Shown here: positions 9,324 to 18,500 of the stretch, piece by piece
Layout: the number at the start of each line of letters is the position of its first letter
Numbering within the stretch: the first letter of the stretch is position 1
Assembly (NCBI GenBank): GCA_964461765.1
Contig: CAYWVS010000004.1
Coordinates: 1 to 64,000, forward strand
Source of the DNA: JAVVUJ01 sp964461765
GTDB taxonomy: Bacteria; Bacillota; Clostridia; Peptostreptococcales; Anaerovoracaceae
DNA length: 64,000 nt
Reading direction: 5' to 3'
Position numbers and translations under genes: made by a program
The notes under the pieces: generated by a model
The model's input: only the letters and a program-made list of their open reading frames with translations
Database searches by the model: none
What the model was told of the DNA's origin: nothing

Positions 9324-9358
9324 AAGACTATAATAAACAATACATAGGAGGGTAATGA

Positions 9359-10540
9359 ATGATAGCAAAAGAAATGATAAAATACGTGGAGGGTAGTTCT
9401 GCAATCAGAGCCATGTTTGAAGAAGGAAAGAAAATGGCTGACATTTACGGTGTGGAAAATGTTTTTGACTTCAGCTTAGGGAATCCCAATTTGCCTCCTC
9501 CTCCTCAGGTGGCTCAAGCCATTATAGACATCCTTCAGGAGGAAGAACCCATGTTGGTTCACGGTTATATGAATAACTCGGGATATGAGGATGTGAGAGA
9601 AAGCATTGCAAAGTCCATCAACAAACGGTTTGGAACAGAGTTTGCAGCACATAATATCCTCATGACCGTAGGAGCAGCAGGTGGTCTTAATGTAATTTTC
9701 AAAGTGCTATTAGAAAAAGAAGATCAAGTCATGGCTTTTGCTCCTTACTTTGGGGAGTATAAGGGTTATGCTGAATTGGTAGGAGCGGAACTGGTATCCG
9801 TAACACCTAACCCACCTACCTTTCAACCTAATTTATTGGAGTTTGAAGAAAAAATTAACGAAAGAACAAAAATAGTAATGATTAACTCACCCAATAATCC
9901 TACAGGGGTAGTCTATACGGAGGACACATTGGAGAAGCTGGCAGAGATATTAAACAGAAAACAAAAGGAATACGGTACGGACATCTATTTAATATCTGAC
10001 GAACCTTATCGTGAATTGGCTTATGATGGGGTAACGGTTCCCTATGTGACAAAATATTACAAGAATACTATCGTCGGATATTCCTACAGCAAATCTTTAT
10101 CCTTACCGGGACAGCGAATCGGATATGTGGTAATGCCTGATGAACTTTCAGACAGCCAAAACATTATAGCCGCTGCCAACGTGGTAAATCGAATTTTAGG
10201 TTTCGTAAATGCTCCTTCCCTTATGCAGAGGGTTATCGGCAAATGTTTGGATACCAGTATCGATGTGGAATTTTATAATCACAATAGAAGTATCTTATAC
10301 AAGGGTCTTATGGAAGCAGGATATGAATGTGTGAATCCACAGGGGGCTTTTTACCTCTTTGTTAAATCCCCCATAGCCAATGACGTGGAGTTTTGTGCCA
10401 AAGCGAAGGAATTTCAGCTTTTGGTAGTTCCCGGAAGTGCCTTTGGCTGCCCGGGATACTTTAGAATTGCTTATTGTGTACATCCTGATAAAATTGCCCG
10501 ATCAATTCCTAAGTTTCAGGAACTGATAAAGTCTATTTAA
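9359..10540 (+). CDS. PLP-dependent class I/II aminotransferase
   Basis: 393 residues of the aspartate aminotransferase fold. The PLP lysine lies in SYSKSLSLPGQRIGY, the Asn/Asp/Tyr cofactor contacts in NSPNNPTGVVY and ISDEPYRELAY, and the substrate-carboxylate arginine in FRIAYC. It converts an amino acid to the 2-oxoacid that IorAB, encoded next, can oxidise. An AGGAGGG site lies before the ATG. The substrate (aromatic, branched-chain or other) cannot be told from sequence by eye. Confidence 0.9.
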   Translation: MIAKEMIKYVEGSSAIRAMFEEGKKMADIYGVENVFDFSLGNPNLPPPPQVAQAIIDILQEEEPMLVHGYMNNSGYEDVRESIAKSINKRFGTEFAAHNILMTVGAAGGLNVIFKVLLEKEDQVMAFAPYFGEYKGYAELVGAELVSVTPNPPTFQPNLLEFEEKINERTKIVMINSPNNPTGVVYTEDTLEKLAEILNRKQKEYGTDIYLISDEPYRELAYDGVTVPYVTKYYKNTIVGYSYSKSLSLPGQRIGYVVMPDELSDSQNIIAAANVVNRILGFVNAPSLMQRVIGKCLDTSIDVEFYNHNRSILYKGLMEAGYECVNPQGAFYLFVKSPIANDVEFCAKAKEFQLLVVPGSAFGCPGYFRIAYCVHPDKIARSIPKFQELIKSI

Positions 10541-10554
10541 TCAATTTAAAATAA

Positions 10555-12363
10555 ATGAAAGGAGAGTATGATTTAATCATCATAAACAATATGAAAAAAT
10601 TATTAACAGGTAATGAAGCCATTGCCAGGGGGGCTTATGAGGCCGGAGTAACCTTTGCATCCGCATATCCGGGAACCCCAAGTACTGAAATTTTGGAGAA
10701 CATGGTTCAATACAAGGATCACCTTTACTGTGAGTGGGCTCCCAATGAAAAGGTAGCTTTAGAGTCGGCCATCGGTGCATCCATTGCAGGAGCCAGAAGC
10801 ATTGCCACCATGAAGCACGTGGGTGTCAACGTGGCGGCAGATCCTTTGTTTACTTATGCCTATACGGGGGTTACAGGAGGACTGGTTCTGGTATCCGCAG
10901 ACGATCCGGGTATGCATAGCTCTCAAAATGAACAGGACAACAGAAATTTTGCTCCTCATGCCAGAGTTTTGATGTTAGAGCCATCCAACAGCCAAGAGGC
11001 CAAGGACTTTATGAAGTTGGGTTTAGAGCTTAGTGAAATATTTGATACGCCGGTACTTTTAAGGGTGACTACGAGAATCTGCCATAGCAAAAGCCTGGTG
11101 GAACTGGAAGATAGAAACGAAATTCCCTTAATTAAGTATGAAAAAAACATTGAAAAATTCGTGGCAACCCCTGCCAATGGCAAAGTCATGAGGGTGAAGC
11201 TGGTGGACAGGTTGAATGAGATGGAAGCGTACTCCAATGAAACTCCCTTGAATAAGCCGGAATACAATGACATGGAAGTGGGTGTCATCAGCTCGGGAGT
11301 AGCTTATAATTATGCCAGAGATGTATTCGGTGAGGAAGCCTCCTATTTGAAGTTGGGCATGACTTTTCCAATGCCCATGGATACCATCAAAGAATTTGCA
11401 AAAAAAGTTAAAAAGATTTATGTGGTAGAGGAATTAGATCCCTATATAGAAAATCATCTGAAGCAGATGGGGATTCCCTGTATTGGAAAAGAACTGATAC
11501 CGGAATACGACGAACTGAACACGGATATTGTGAGAAAGGCTGTATTGGGAAAAGAGTCAGAAAGCATTAAATCAGAGAAGGAAGCCGTGGTGCGACCTCC
11601 TACTATGTGTGCAGGATGTCCTCACAGAGGTTTTTATTACGCCCTGAGCCGAAAGAAAAATGTCATGATCACCGGGGATATCGGTTGCTATACCTTGGGT
11701 TCTGCACCGCCCCTTTCCGCCATGGATACTTGCATCTGCATGGGAGCCAGCATCAGCTCGGGACATGGAGCATCCATTGTATTTGAAAGAGCCAATATTG
11801 ATACGAAGGTATTTTCCATAATTGGAGATTCCACCTTCTTCCATACGGGTATCAACAGTCTGATGAATGTGGTCTATAACAAAGGGAAGAACTGCACCGT
11901 CATTTTGGACAACAGAATTACCGGAATGACAGGTCATCAGGAAAATCCCGGCACCGGATATACCCTCATGGGTGAGCCCACGGTAGAGGCGGATATGGCT
12001 CTGCTCTGCAAAGCCATAGGTCTGAAAGAAGAAAATATCTACGTGGTAAATCCTTTAAATTTAGAAGAATGCCACAATGCCATCGACGAGGTCATGAAAA
12101 AGGATGAGCCCACGGTTATCATCACCAAATGGCCATGTATTCTGAAAAAATTCAGTGAGCAAGATCATAAAAACTTTGATTTATCTCCTAAAAAGTGCCA
12201 AATTAATCAGGATAAATGCACTAAGTGTAAAATGTGCGTTAAAACAGGATGTCCCGCCATCTATTCCGGAGAGCAGGTTGAAATCAATTCTGATCCATGT
12301 ACAGGTTGCGGAGTATGCAGGCAGGTTTGCAAGTTTGGAGCCATTGAGGAGGTAGTAAAATGA
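10555..12363 (+). CDS. iorA: Indolepyruvate:ferredoxin oxidoreductase, alpha subunit
   Basis: Oxidatively decarboxylates aryl- or related 2-oxoacids to acyl-CoA, reducing ferredoxin. The domains run: pyrimidine-binding domain (ending around residue 200), transketolase C-terminal domain, TPP domain with GDIGCYTLG and GDSTFFHTGINSLMN, and at the C-terminus two 4Fe-4S sites (CTKCKMC...CP and CTGCGVC...C). The start is uncertain: the ATG at 10555 has no upstream ribosome binding site, the family-typical start MKKLLTGNEA is at 10591, and the only GGAG lies between them, 24 bases before 10591. The product is 590 or 602 residues. The stop overlaps iorB by 4 bases. Confidence 0.95.
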   Translation: MKGEYDLIIINNMKKLLTGNEAIARGAYEAGVTFASAYPGTPSTEILENMVQYKDHLYCEWAPNEKVALESAIGASIAGARSIATMKHVGVNVAADPLFTYAYTGVTGGLVLVSADDPGMHSSQNEQDNRNFAPHARVLMLEPSNSQEAKDFMKLGLELSEIFDTPVLLRVTTRICHSKSLVELEDRNEIPLIKYEKNIEKFVATPANGKVMRVKLVDRLNEMEAYSNETPLNKPEYNDMEVGVISSGVAYNYARDVFGEEASYLKLGMTFPMPMDTIKEFAKKVKKIYVVEELDPYIENHLKQMGIPCIGKELIPEYDELNTDIVRKAVLGKESESIKSEKEAVVRPPTMCAGCPHRGFYYALSRKKNVMITGDIGCYTLGSAPPLSAMDTCICMGASISSGHGASIVFERANIDTKVFSIIGDSTFFHTGINSLMNVVYNKGKNCTVILDNRITGMTGHQENPGTGYTLMGEPTVEADMALLCKAIGLKEENIYVVNPLNLEECHNAIDEVMKKDEPTVIITKWPCILKKFSEQDHKNFDLSPKKCQINQDKCTKCKMCVKTGCPAIYSGEQVEINSDPCTGCGVCRQVCKFGAIEEVVK

Positions 12364-12935
12364 GTCAGGTAAAGAACATTTTATTAGTGGGAGTAGGCGG
12401 TCAGGGAACCATTCTGGCCAGCAAAATCCTATCGGAAGGTTTAGTGCAGGCCGGATATGATGTGAAGATGTCGGAAATACACGGCATGTCCCAGAGAGGT
12501 GGAAACGTTAGCACTCAAATTCGATTTGGGGAAAAGGTATTTTCCCCTATCGTAGGGAAAGGTGAGGCGGATATCATCGTAGCCTTTGAGAAGATGGAGG
12601 CACTGCGTTGGATCGAATATCTAAAGCCTGAGGGCAAGATGGTTATCAATGACTTTGAGATTCCCTCTGTACCCATTCTCATGGGGGTAGCAAAGTATCC
12701 GGAGCAAATTTTGGAAGAGCTGAAATCCAAAGCTCAGGTTTCCGTATTTAAGGCGGGAGAGATTGCGGCAGAGATCGGCAACAGCAAGGGTATGAACGTT
12801 GTACTGCTGGGGGTCTTGATCAAGGCCATGAATTTGGAAGAGATTCCATGGGATGAGATCATCAAAGCCAATGTAAAACCTGCTTTTGTGGATATGAATA
12901 TAGAGGCCATAAGACGTGGCATGGAGTCTGTATAG
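12360..12935 (+). CDS. iorB: Indolepyruvate:ferredoxin oxidoreductase, beta subunit
   Basis: 191 residues, the usual size. This is the gamma-domain partner of IorA and binds CoA/substrate at the subunit interface. The glycine-rich GVGGQGTILASKIL start and the MSQRGGNVSTQIRFG segment are family signatures. Its ATG overlaps the iorA stop, so translation is coupled. The C-terminus ends 131 bases before the next gene, with no clear terminator between. Confidence 0.95.
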   Translation: MSQVKNILLVGVGGQGTILASKILSEGLVQAGYDVKMSEIHGMSQRGGNVSTQIRFGEKVFSPIVGKGEADIIVAFEKMEALRWIEYLKPEGKMVINDFEIPSVPILMGVAKYPEQILEELKSKAQVSVFKAGEIAAEIGNSKGMNVVLLGVLIKAMNLEEIPWDEIIKANVKPAFVDMNIEAIRRGMESV

Positions 12936-13038
12936 TACATACTAAACTTGTAAAATGACTTAAATGGGGAGCAAAGGGACTTAGTCTATTGCTATCCAGC
13001 ATGAATACTTTTAAATCTTAATGAATAAATCAACTCAA

Positions 13039-13059
13039 CCCCCATATACTGTATGGGGG
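13039..13059. repeat. CCCCCATA/TATGGGGG palindrome over a ribosome binding site
   Basis: Two 8-base arms (13039-13046 and 13052-13059) separated by 5 bases. The right arm supplies the only purine-rich site before the ATG at 13067, so the hairpin or a protein bound to it could block translation or transcription. The C5/G5 arms resemble operators of small metal-sensing repressors such as CsoR, but no such repressor gene is in the window. Confidence 0.6.
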
Positions 13060-13066
13060 TGTTCTT

Positions 13067-13594
13067 ATGAAAATGAAATTAGAAAAAATTATATTTTGGG
13101 GGATTCTGTTTACTTCCGTGGTAGGCACGTTAATGCATTTTGTGTATGATTGGTCGGGAAACAATAAACTTGTGGGATATATCGCGCCGGTCAATGAAAG
13201 CACATGGGAGCATTTAAAGTTATTATTTTGGCCTATGCTAATCTATTGTGTAGTAGGGTATTTTTTATCTAAGAAAAGATGTGACTATTTCTGGGTAGCA
13301 CTCTTTAAGGGATTGGTAGCCGGTCTTTTGTCTATCATAATCATTTTCTATACCTATTCCGGAATTTTAGGCACTAATGTCCTTTGGATGGATATTTTAT
13401 TGTTTTATATAAGCGTAGTCATCGCATTTTTGAGCTTCTACAGGAAACTTGAAAATCCCGACTCTGGAATTTTAGGTAACTTCAACGAAACAACCCAGAA
13501 TAGAATTGCACAATTGGGAATACTTTTATTAATAATTTGCTTCATTAATTTTACAAATTATCCACCGGATATTGGGCTGTTTATAAGTAAGTAA
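13067..13594 (+). CDS. DUF6512-like integral membrane protein
   Basis: 175 residues with five hydrophobic stretches (about residues 8-25, 48-65, 76-100, 103-122 and 145-165). The segment APVNESTWEHLKLLFWP between the first two helices is the conserved part of the DUF6512 family, whose function is unknown. It stands alone, with a palindrome over its translation start and a convergent decarboxylase gene downstream. Confidence 0.7.
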   Translation: MKMKLEKIIFWGILFTSVVGTLMHFVYDWSGNNKLVGYIAPVNESTWEHLKLLFWPMLIYCVVGYFLSKKRCDYFWVALFKGLVAGLLSIIIIFYTYSGILGTNVLWMDILLFYISVVIAFLSFYRKLENPDSGILGNFNETTQNRIAQLGILLLIICFINFTNYPPDIGLFISK

Positions 13595-13611
13595 GTTTAC
13601 TCTAAGTTAAT

Positions 13612-13695
13612 AAGCTTACTCCTCTTTGCTGTACAGAACAAGAGCATTAGCGGAAATGCTATGTTTATAAAGCAACAAGCTTATTCCTCTTTGCC
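13612..13695. repeat. Direct repeat duplicating the 3' end of the decarboxylase gene
   Basis: The sequence AAGCTTAYTCCTCTTTGC occurs at 13612-13629 and again at 13677-13694, the latter being the stop codon and last codons of the decarboxylase. On the minus strand the first copy also reads as a short tail ending in SKEE-stop, like the true GKEE-stop. It looks like a partial gene-end duplication or an old remnant. Confidence 0.55.
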
Positions 13696-15288
13696 TACAA
13701 AAACTTGCCCCTCAGTGGTAACGCCCATTACTTTTTCTCCTGCATGTCGGAGAGCTGCTACATAGGTGACTAATTCTTTGGTGAGAACTTCTCCGGGACA
13801 TGCTATGGGTATGCCCGGGGGATAAGGAATGAGGGAAGTTGCACAGATGGCACCTACACTATCCTCTAATTTGACCTTGTGCTTTATTTTTGGAATCTCC
13901 TTCAGAACCAAAGGCTGGGAGTGGAGCTTTAGGGGCTTTTTTTCCAAGCAATCCTCATTGCATTTTGACCATAAGCTTGAAAATTTAAGGCTTATATCCT
14001 CTAAGGCATTAGCCAACGCCTCAAAGTGCTGGCGAGTGTTACCGATGCCAGACATAGCCATGACTAAATCACCTGCCACCAGTTCAGTAAAGATATTGTA
14101 GTCTTTGATTAACATTTCTTCCAACTGTAAACCGGACAAGCCTATAGCTTGAAAAGAAAAGTTTATTTTTGTTTCGTCCAAGAAATATTTGTTTGTTTTT
14201 TTTGTGAATTGTTTATCGTTGTTTAACGATAAATCCGTAGTTTTAATGTCTTCATCATTTATTTGTTCATTTATTTTTAAAGACTTTCGATTTTTTTTAT
14301 CGTCAACCGTTTGTTGCCTTATGTATAACAAAGAATTATCATTAACATTATTTTTCAAAATTGATAAATTCTTTATTTCGCTACAACGGTCATAGAAGTA
14401 ATTTAAATTCTGCCTCCATTCTTCCATCAGTTCCTTTCCATGGGTCTTTAAGATGTCTGCGGTAATATCTAAAGAAGCCATCAGAATATAGGAAGGGCTG
14501 GTGCTTTGTATCATCTGAAGCCGATCCTCTAAAACGTCCAAATCTACTCGACCGCTGCTGACAGCTTCCTTGCTCACGTTTAATAAGGCACTTTGGGTCA
14601 TGGAAGACAAGGTTTTGTGTATGCTGTTGACCACCATGTCTGCCCCCAAATCCAAAGCTGATGCCTGTTCATTTAAAAAATGCAGATGCGCTCCATGGGC
14701 TTCGTCCACAATTAGAGTCTTCCCATGCCTATGAACCAACTCTCCCATAGCCTGTATATCACTGCAAATTCCGTAATAATTGGGGCTGGGTAAAAGGACG
14801 GAGTGGGCATCGGGATGCAGGGTTAAAAGCCTTTCAATTTCCCCTAAGGTAATATGACCGGAAATATTGTATTCCTCCATTAGTGTGGGATAGGCGTAAA
14901 CAGGTGTAATCTCTCCCAAAGTAAGAGCATTAAATACGGATTTATGGCAATTGCGAGCCATAATTAATTTCCCGCCCCGAGGGACAGATGCTAGAATGCT
15001 TGCAATAATCCCGCCACTGGTTCCGTTAATTAGCAAAAAAGATTTTCCACAATTGTAAAGATGTTCATATTTTTCTGAACATTTCTTTAAAATCCCTTCT
15101 TGCTGAAAAAGATTGTCAGCACCGGGAATTTCCGTAATATCCATATCCAAAAAATCATGAAAAAAATCACTATATCCAAATCTCTTATAGAATTCTGAGC
15201 CCTTGTGACCTGGCATATGGAAAGAAATGGATTTTTTAATTTGATGAAATTTTAAAAAATCAAATAATGATGTGGAATTATTTAACAT
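13681..15288 (-). CDS. Orn/Lys/Arg decarboxylase family protein
   Basis: 535 residues of the PLP-dependent fold-type I arginine/lysine/ornithine decarboxylase family (short SpeA/CadA-like form without the N-terminal wing domain). Visible motifs: FHMPGHKGS near the N-terminus, LLINGTSGGIIASI, VDEAHGAHLHF and the PLP lysine in VNSIHKTLSSMTQSALL; the C-terminal domain has IPYPPGIPIACPGE. It makes a polyamine from a basic amino acid; which one cannot be decided. Residues about 300-365 form an Asn/Lys/Asp-rich, AT-rich insert between the large domain and the C-terminal part, unlike typical homologues. The ATG follows GAGGTACTC. Its 3' end is partly duplicated downstream. Confidence 0.88.
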   Translation of the reverse strand: MLNNSTSLFDFLKFHQIKKSISFHMPGHKGSEFYKRFGYSDFFHDFLDMDITEIPGADNLFQQEGILKKCSEKYEHLYNCGKSFLLINGTSGGIIASILASVPRGGKLIMARNCHKSVFNALTLGEITPVYAYPTLMEEYNISGHITLGEIERLLTLHPDAHSVLLPSPNYYGICSDIQAMGELVHRHGKTLIVDEAHGAHLHFLNEQASALDLGADMVVNSIHKTLSSMTQSALLNVSKEAVSSGRVDLDVLEDRLQMIQSTSPSYILMASLDITADILKTHGKELMEEWRQNLNYFYDRCSEIKNLSILKNNVNDNSLLYIRQQTVDDKKNRKSLKINEQINDEDIKTTDLSLNNDKQFTKKTNKYFLDETKINFSFQAIGLSGLQLEEMLIKDYNIFTELVAGDLVMAMSGIGNTRQHFEALANALEDISLKFSSLWSKCNEDCLEKKPLKLHSQPLVLKEIPKIKHKVKLEDSVGAICATSLIPYPPGIPIACPGEVLTKELVTYVAALRHAGEKVMGVTTEGQVFVGKEE

Positions 15289-15497
15289 GAGTACCTCGAT
15301 TCAAATGTTGGTATAAATCTATATCGAATGAATTTTAAACGAAATTTTAAAATCAAATATTTAATGATGAAATGAATAATTTTAATGAATTAATGCCGAA
15401 GAATTTATGATTAACTCTTTTTACTATTTTAAATGATTTGTTTGGTAAAGTCCAGATTTTTCAGTAATATTTGGCATATTACAAATACATATATTTG

Positions 15498-15526
15498 TTG
15501 AAATTAGTCGTAAAAAATGATATTAT
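15498..15526 (+). promoter_or_regulatory. Promoter of the GHL10-like gene
   Basis: TTGAAA (15498-15503), 17-base spacer, TATTAT (15521-15526), about 115 bases before the ATG at 15643. The rest of the 353-base gap (15289-15642) is very AT-rich and shows no gene; the long leader has no obvious terminator or known aptamer. Confidence 0.6.
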
Positions 15527-15642
15527 ATAAATATAATTTAAATAAATTGATTAAGTTAAGTTTACTTGATTTTATAGATTATTTCAATAATGGAAAGATA
15601 ATTCTTTCTGTTTTCATGTATAGATTGTAACAAGGAGGAAAA

Positions 15643-17316
15643 ATGAAAAAGATTATTTCAAGTTTAGTCGCCATAGTGCTGATGGTATCTGCTATGGTTG
15701 CAGGCTTGCAAGCAACCATATATAACGATGTAGCCTATGCCGCTTCAAACGATGAGCTGAGAGCTGTTTGGGTGCCTACGGTGTACAACCTTTCCTATCC
15801 ATCAAAGACAGGTCTTAGTGCAGATGCTCTAAAGAGAGAGGCAGACACTGTTTTAAACAACGCAAAAGACATGGGCTTTAATGCAGTGATTTTTCAGGTG
15901 AGACCCGGTGCCGATGCCTTATATAAATCAAAGATCTATCCTTGGTCAAGGTTAGTTTCAGGCACTCAGGGCGTGGCTCCTGCGGGAGGCTTTGATCCTT
16001 TACAATATTTTATCGACGGAGCACATTCCAGAGGAATGGAACTCCACGCTTGGATCAATCCCTACAGAGTCACCACGGGAGAGTGGGAATATACTTACCT
16101 TTCAAGTAACAATCCTGCCATATTATATCCAGAGTTGACTGTAAAACACACTGACGGGAAAGTCTACTTTAATCCCGGTGAGCCCAGAGCCCGACAGTTG
16201 GTTGTGGATGGCATTAAGGAAATTGTAGATAATTACAATGTGGATGGTATTCATTTAGATGATTATTTCTATCCAGAAGGAAAGTTTGATGATGATGCAA
16301 CTTATGCCCGATACGGTGCAGGTTACAGAAACATCGGAGACTGGAGACGTAGTAACAACGATGCCCTGGTAAAGGATATTTACACAACAGTAAAGCAAAG
16401 TAATTCAAAAGTAGCTTTTGGAATCAGTCCCTTTGGAGTTTGGGCAAACAAATCCAACAATCCTTTGGGAAGTAATACAAAGAACAATGAATCCTATTAT
16501 GCACATTATGCGGACACTCGCAAATGGGTAAAAGAGGAAATGATAGACTATATTATGCCACAAATCTATTGGGAAATCGGTAATGCTAATTCAGATTACA
16601 TTACCATTGCAAATTGGTGGATTGATGTGGTGAAGGGAACTAAGGTAAAACTTTACGTAGGAATGGCGGCGTACAGAGCCATCGATGTGGGAAACAACAG
16701 CAGCAGCCCATGGTATAACGGCAAAGAAATGGTGAAGCAAATAAACCATAATCGAACCAACCCTACTATTAAGGGGCATGCCATGTATGCGTATCAATCC
16801 CTGATGGCAAACAAGGGAATGTACGATGCAGTTAAGACTGCCAATAAAGCTACAGCACCTGTGGCGCCAATTGTACCACAGAAGGTTAATGCCACAGTCT
16901 CAAAGATTAAAGTAATGGTTGATGGAAAACCTACAGTGTTTACAGCATATAATATTGGAGGAAACAACTACTTTAAACTGAGAGATATTGCACACTCCTT
17001 AAATGGTACACAAAGACAATTTGAAGTAGATTGGGATCAAGCAGGTCAAACCATTAATCTGTGGAGTGGCAGACCGTATACAACAGTAGGTGGAGAAATG
17101 TTTGTAGATAAATATGCTACCAACTCCACCGGAACCACTACTACAGCAGATATTTACTCTGATAGAGTGAAAATATCAATGTCCGCTTATAATATAAAGA
17201 ATAACAATTATTTTAAACTACGTGACTTAGGACAAACATTTAATTTTGCTACAGATTGGGATAATGCCACCAGAACTATTTACATAGACACTACGAAGGT
17301 TTATACACCGGAGTAA
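15643..17316 (+). CDS. Exported GHL10-type glycoside hydrolase-like protein with two copper-amine-oxidase-N-like domains
   Basis: 557 residues. A signal peptide (MKKIISSLVAIVLMVSAMVA, cleavage probably after AYAA near residue 34) sends it outside. Residues about 37-410 are a TIM-barrel of the GHL10/DUF187 (YngK-like) family: ELRAVWVPTVYNLSYP, FNAVIFQVRPGADALY, ELHAWINPYRV, VDGIHLDDYFYP and DYIMPQIYWE, with candidate catalytic acids in the last two. The enzymatic target is unknown; cell-wall or envelope glycans are suspected for the family. The C-terminal 120 residues hold two related segments (GGNNYFKLRDIAHSL and KNNNYFKLRDLGQTF), the stalk-like domain often found on clostridial surface proteins. 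An AAGGAGG site precedes the start. Confidence 0.87.
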   Translation: MKKIISSLVAIVLMVSAMVAGLQATIYNDVAYAASNDELRAVWVPTVYNLSYPSKTGLSADALKREADTVLNNAKDMGFNAVIFQVRPGADALYKSKIYPWSRLVSGTQGVAPAGGFDPLQYFIDGAHSRGMELHAWINPYRVTTGEWEYTYLSSNNPAILYPELTVKHTDGKVYFNPGEPRARQLVVDGIKEIVDNYNVDGIHLDDYFYPEGKFDDDATYARYGAGYRNIGDWRRSNNDALVKDIYTTVKQSNSKVAFGISPFGVWANKSNNPLGSNTKNNESYYAHYADTRKWVKEEMIDYIMPQIYWEIGNANSDYITIANWWIDVVKGTKVKLYVGMAAYRAIDVGNNSSSPWYNGKEMVKQINHNRTNPTIKGHAMYAYQSLMANKGMYDAVKTANKATAPVAPIVPQKVNATVSKIKVMVDGKPTVFTAYNIGGNNYFKLRDIAHSLNGTQRQFEVDWDQAGQTINLWSGRPYTTVGGEMFVDKYATNSTGTTTTADIYSDRVKISMSAYNIKNNNYFKLRDLGQTFNFATDWDNATRTIYIDTTKVYTPE

Positions 17317-17338
17317 GCTTTCAAGGTGGTACAATTAA

Positions 17339-17397
17339 GATCAGCTGGTACTGAAACTAATAAAAGTTTATAAGCAATGATCAGGACGTACTGAAAC
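17339..17397. repeat. Imperfect 19-base direct repeat
   Basis: GATCAG-nnnn-TACTGAAAC occurs at 17339-17357 and 17379-17397, 40 bases apart, with 16 of 19 positions equal, in the gap before mogA. Possible operator or chance; no cognate regulator is evident. Confidence 0.35.
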
Positions 17398-17422
17398 AAA
17401 AATGATGGGAGGATTATAAATC

Positions 17423-17914
17423 ATGTATAAGGTAGGGATCATTACAGCCAGTGACACTGGGTATGCAGGTGAAAGAGAAGATTTAAGTGGGCCTGCTATC
17501 GAACAAATTATAAATCAATATGATGATTTTGGAGTGGTACGTTATATCATGTTGCCGGATTCTGTGGAAGCATTAAGAGATGAAATGCTGTCCATGATTC
17601 AGGAACATTCCATTGATTTAATTTTGACTACGGGAGGCACGGGGTTTTCCAAGAGGGATGTCACTCCTGAAGCCACCCGTCAAGTTATAAAGCGGGAAGC
17701 CCCCGGTATTGCTGAGGCCATGAGGCAGCTAAGCTTGGAAATCACCCCAAGAGCCATGCTTTCCAGAGCTATTGCAGGTATTAACGAAAACACACTTATT
17801 GTCAATATGCCGGGTAGTCCCAAGGCCATCAGAGAAACCTTAGATTATATACTTCCATCATTAAAACACGGATTGGATATCTTACAGGAGAAGGATTCCA
17901 ACTGTGCCCGATAA
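17423..17914 (+). CDS. mogA: MogA/MoaB family molybdopterin adenylyltransferase
   Basis: 163 residues. Adenylates molybdopterin (MPT) so that MoeA can insert the metal. The MPT-binding motifs TTGGTGFSKRDVTPEAT and VNMPGSPKAIRETLDYILP are clear. The ATG follows GGGAGGATTATAAATC. It stands first in a stretch of cofactor genes (MOSC, moeA, moeA, tup) that run convergently toward it. A strong terminator follows. Confidence 0.92.
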   Translation: MYKVGIITASDTGYAGEREDLSGPAIEQIINQYDDFGVVRYIMLPDSVEALRDEMLSMIQEHSIDLILTTGGTGFSKRDVTPEATRQVIKREAPGIAEAMRQLSLEITPRAMLSRAIAGINENTLIVNMPGSPKAIRETLDYILPSLKHGLDILQEKDSNCAR

Positions 17915-17925
17915 ATAAGTAAAAT

Positions 17926-17965
17926 AAAATCGACTTTATTTACCATTGATAAAGTCGATTTTTTT
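17926..17965 (+). terminator. Rho-independent terminator after mogA
   Basis: A 14-base stem (17926-17939 with 17949-17962), short loop and T-run. The A-rich left arm means it may also stop transcription arriving from the minus-strand MOSC gene. Confidence 0.9.
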
Positions 17966-18003
17966 ATGAATATATTTCTTTAAATATTTTAGCAATTAAT
18001 GAA

Positions 18004-18432
18004 TTAAATAAGTACGATTTCGTCTCCCACTTTTACCACTCCACCTTCGATTACTCGGGTGAATATGCCCTCTGTGGGCATGACGCAGGTGCCTGTTTGC
18101 TGCTTAATGGCACAGCCATGATGACATTCTTTTCCGATTTTGGAAACTTCTTGAATAGTGGATCCAATCTTTAAGCGAGTGCCGATGGGCAGGGTCTTTA
18201 ATTCTATGCCTTCAGTAGTAATGTTTTCTGCAAAGGCTCCAAAGTTTAAGGTTACACCCATTGCTCGCATCTTATCCGCACTTTCATTTGCCAAAAGGCT
18301 CACCTGTTTTATATCATCCATTCCGCAATGAGCATCTCCCTCGATACCTCCGGAGATAAAGTTTGCTCCCTCCACAGGATGCTTGACCACTCCTGTTTTG
18401 TCGCTGATGTTTATGGATAGTACTTTTGCCAT
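18004..18432 (-). CDS. MOSC-domain protein
   Basis: 142 residues covering one MOSC domain, the fold shared with the C-terminus of Moco sulfurases. Conserved parts: GGIEGDAHCG, NFGAFAENITTEGI, IQEVSKIGKECHHGCAI and the Cys-rich HHGCAIKQQTGTC stretch. Single MOSC proteins are thought to carry or transfer sulfur for molybdenum cofactor; the exact role is open. AAAGGAGGATATC precedes the ATG. It lies between mogA (convergent) and two moeA genes (same strand). Confidence 0.87.
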   Translation of the reverse strand: MAKVLSINISDKTGVVKHPVEGANFISGGIEGDAHCGMDDIKQVSLLANESADKMRAMGVTLNFGAFAENITTEGIELKTLPIGTRLKIGSTIQEVSKIGKECHHGCAIKQQTGTCVMPTEGIFTRVIEGGVVKVGDEIVLI

Positions 18433-18500
18433 GATATCCTCCTTTTATATGTTCTTGCGTATGATCTGTTTCTTAACAACTTTTTTTAAATAATAATAAA

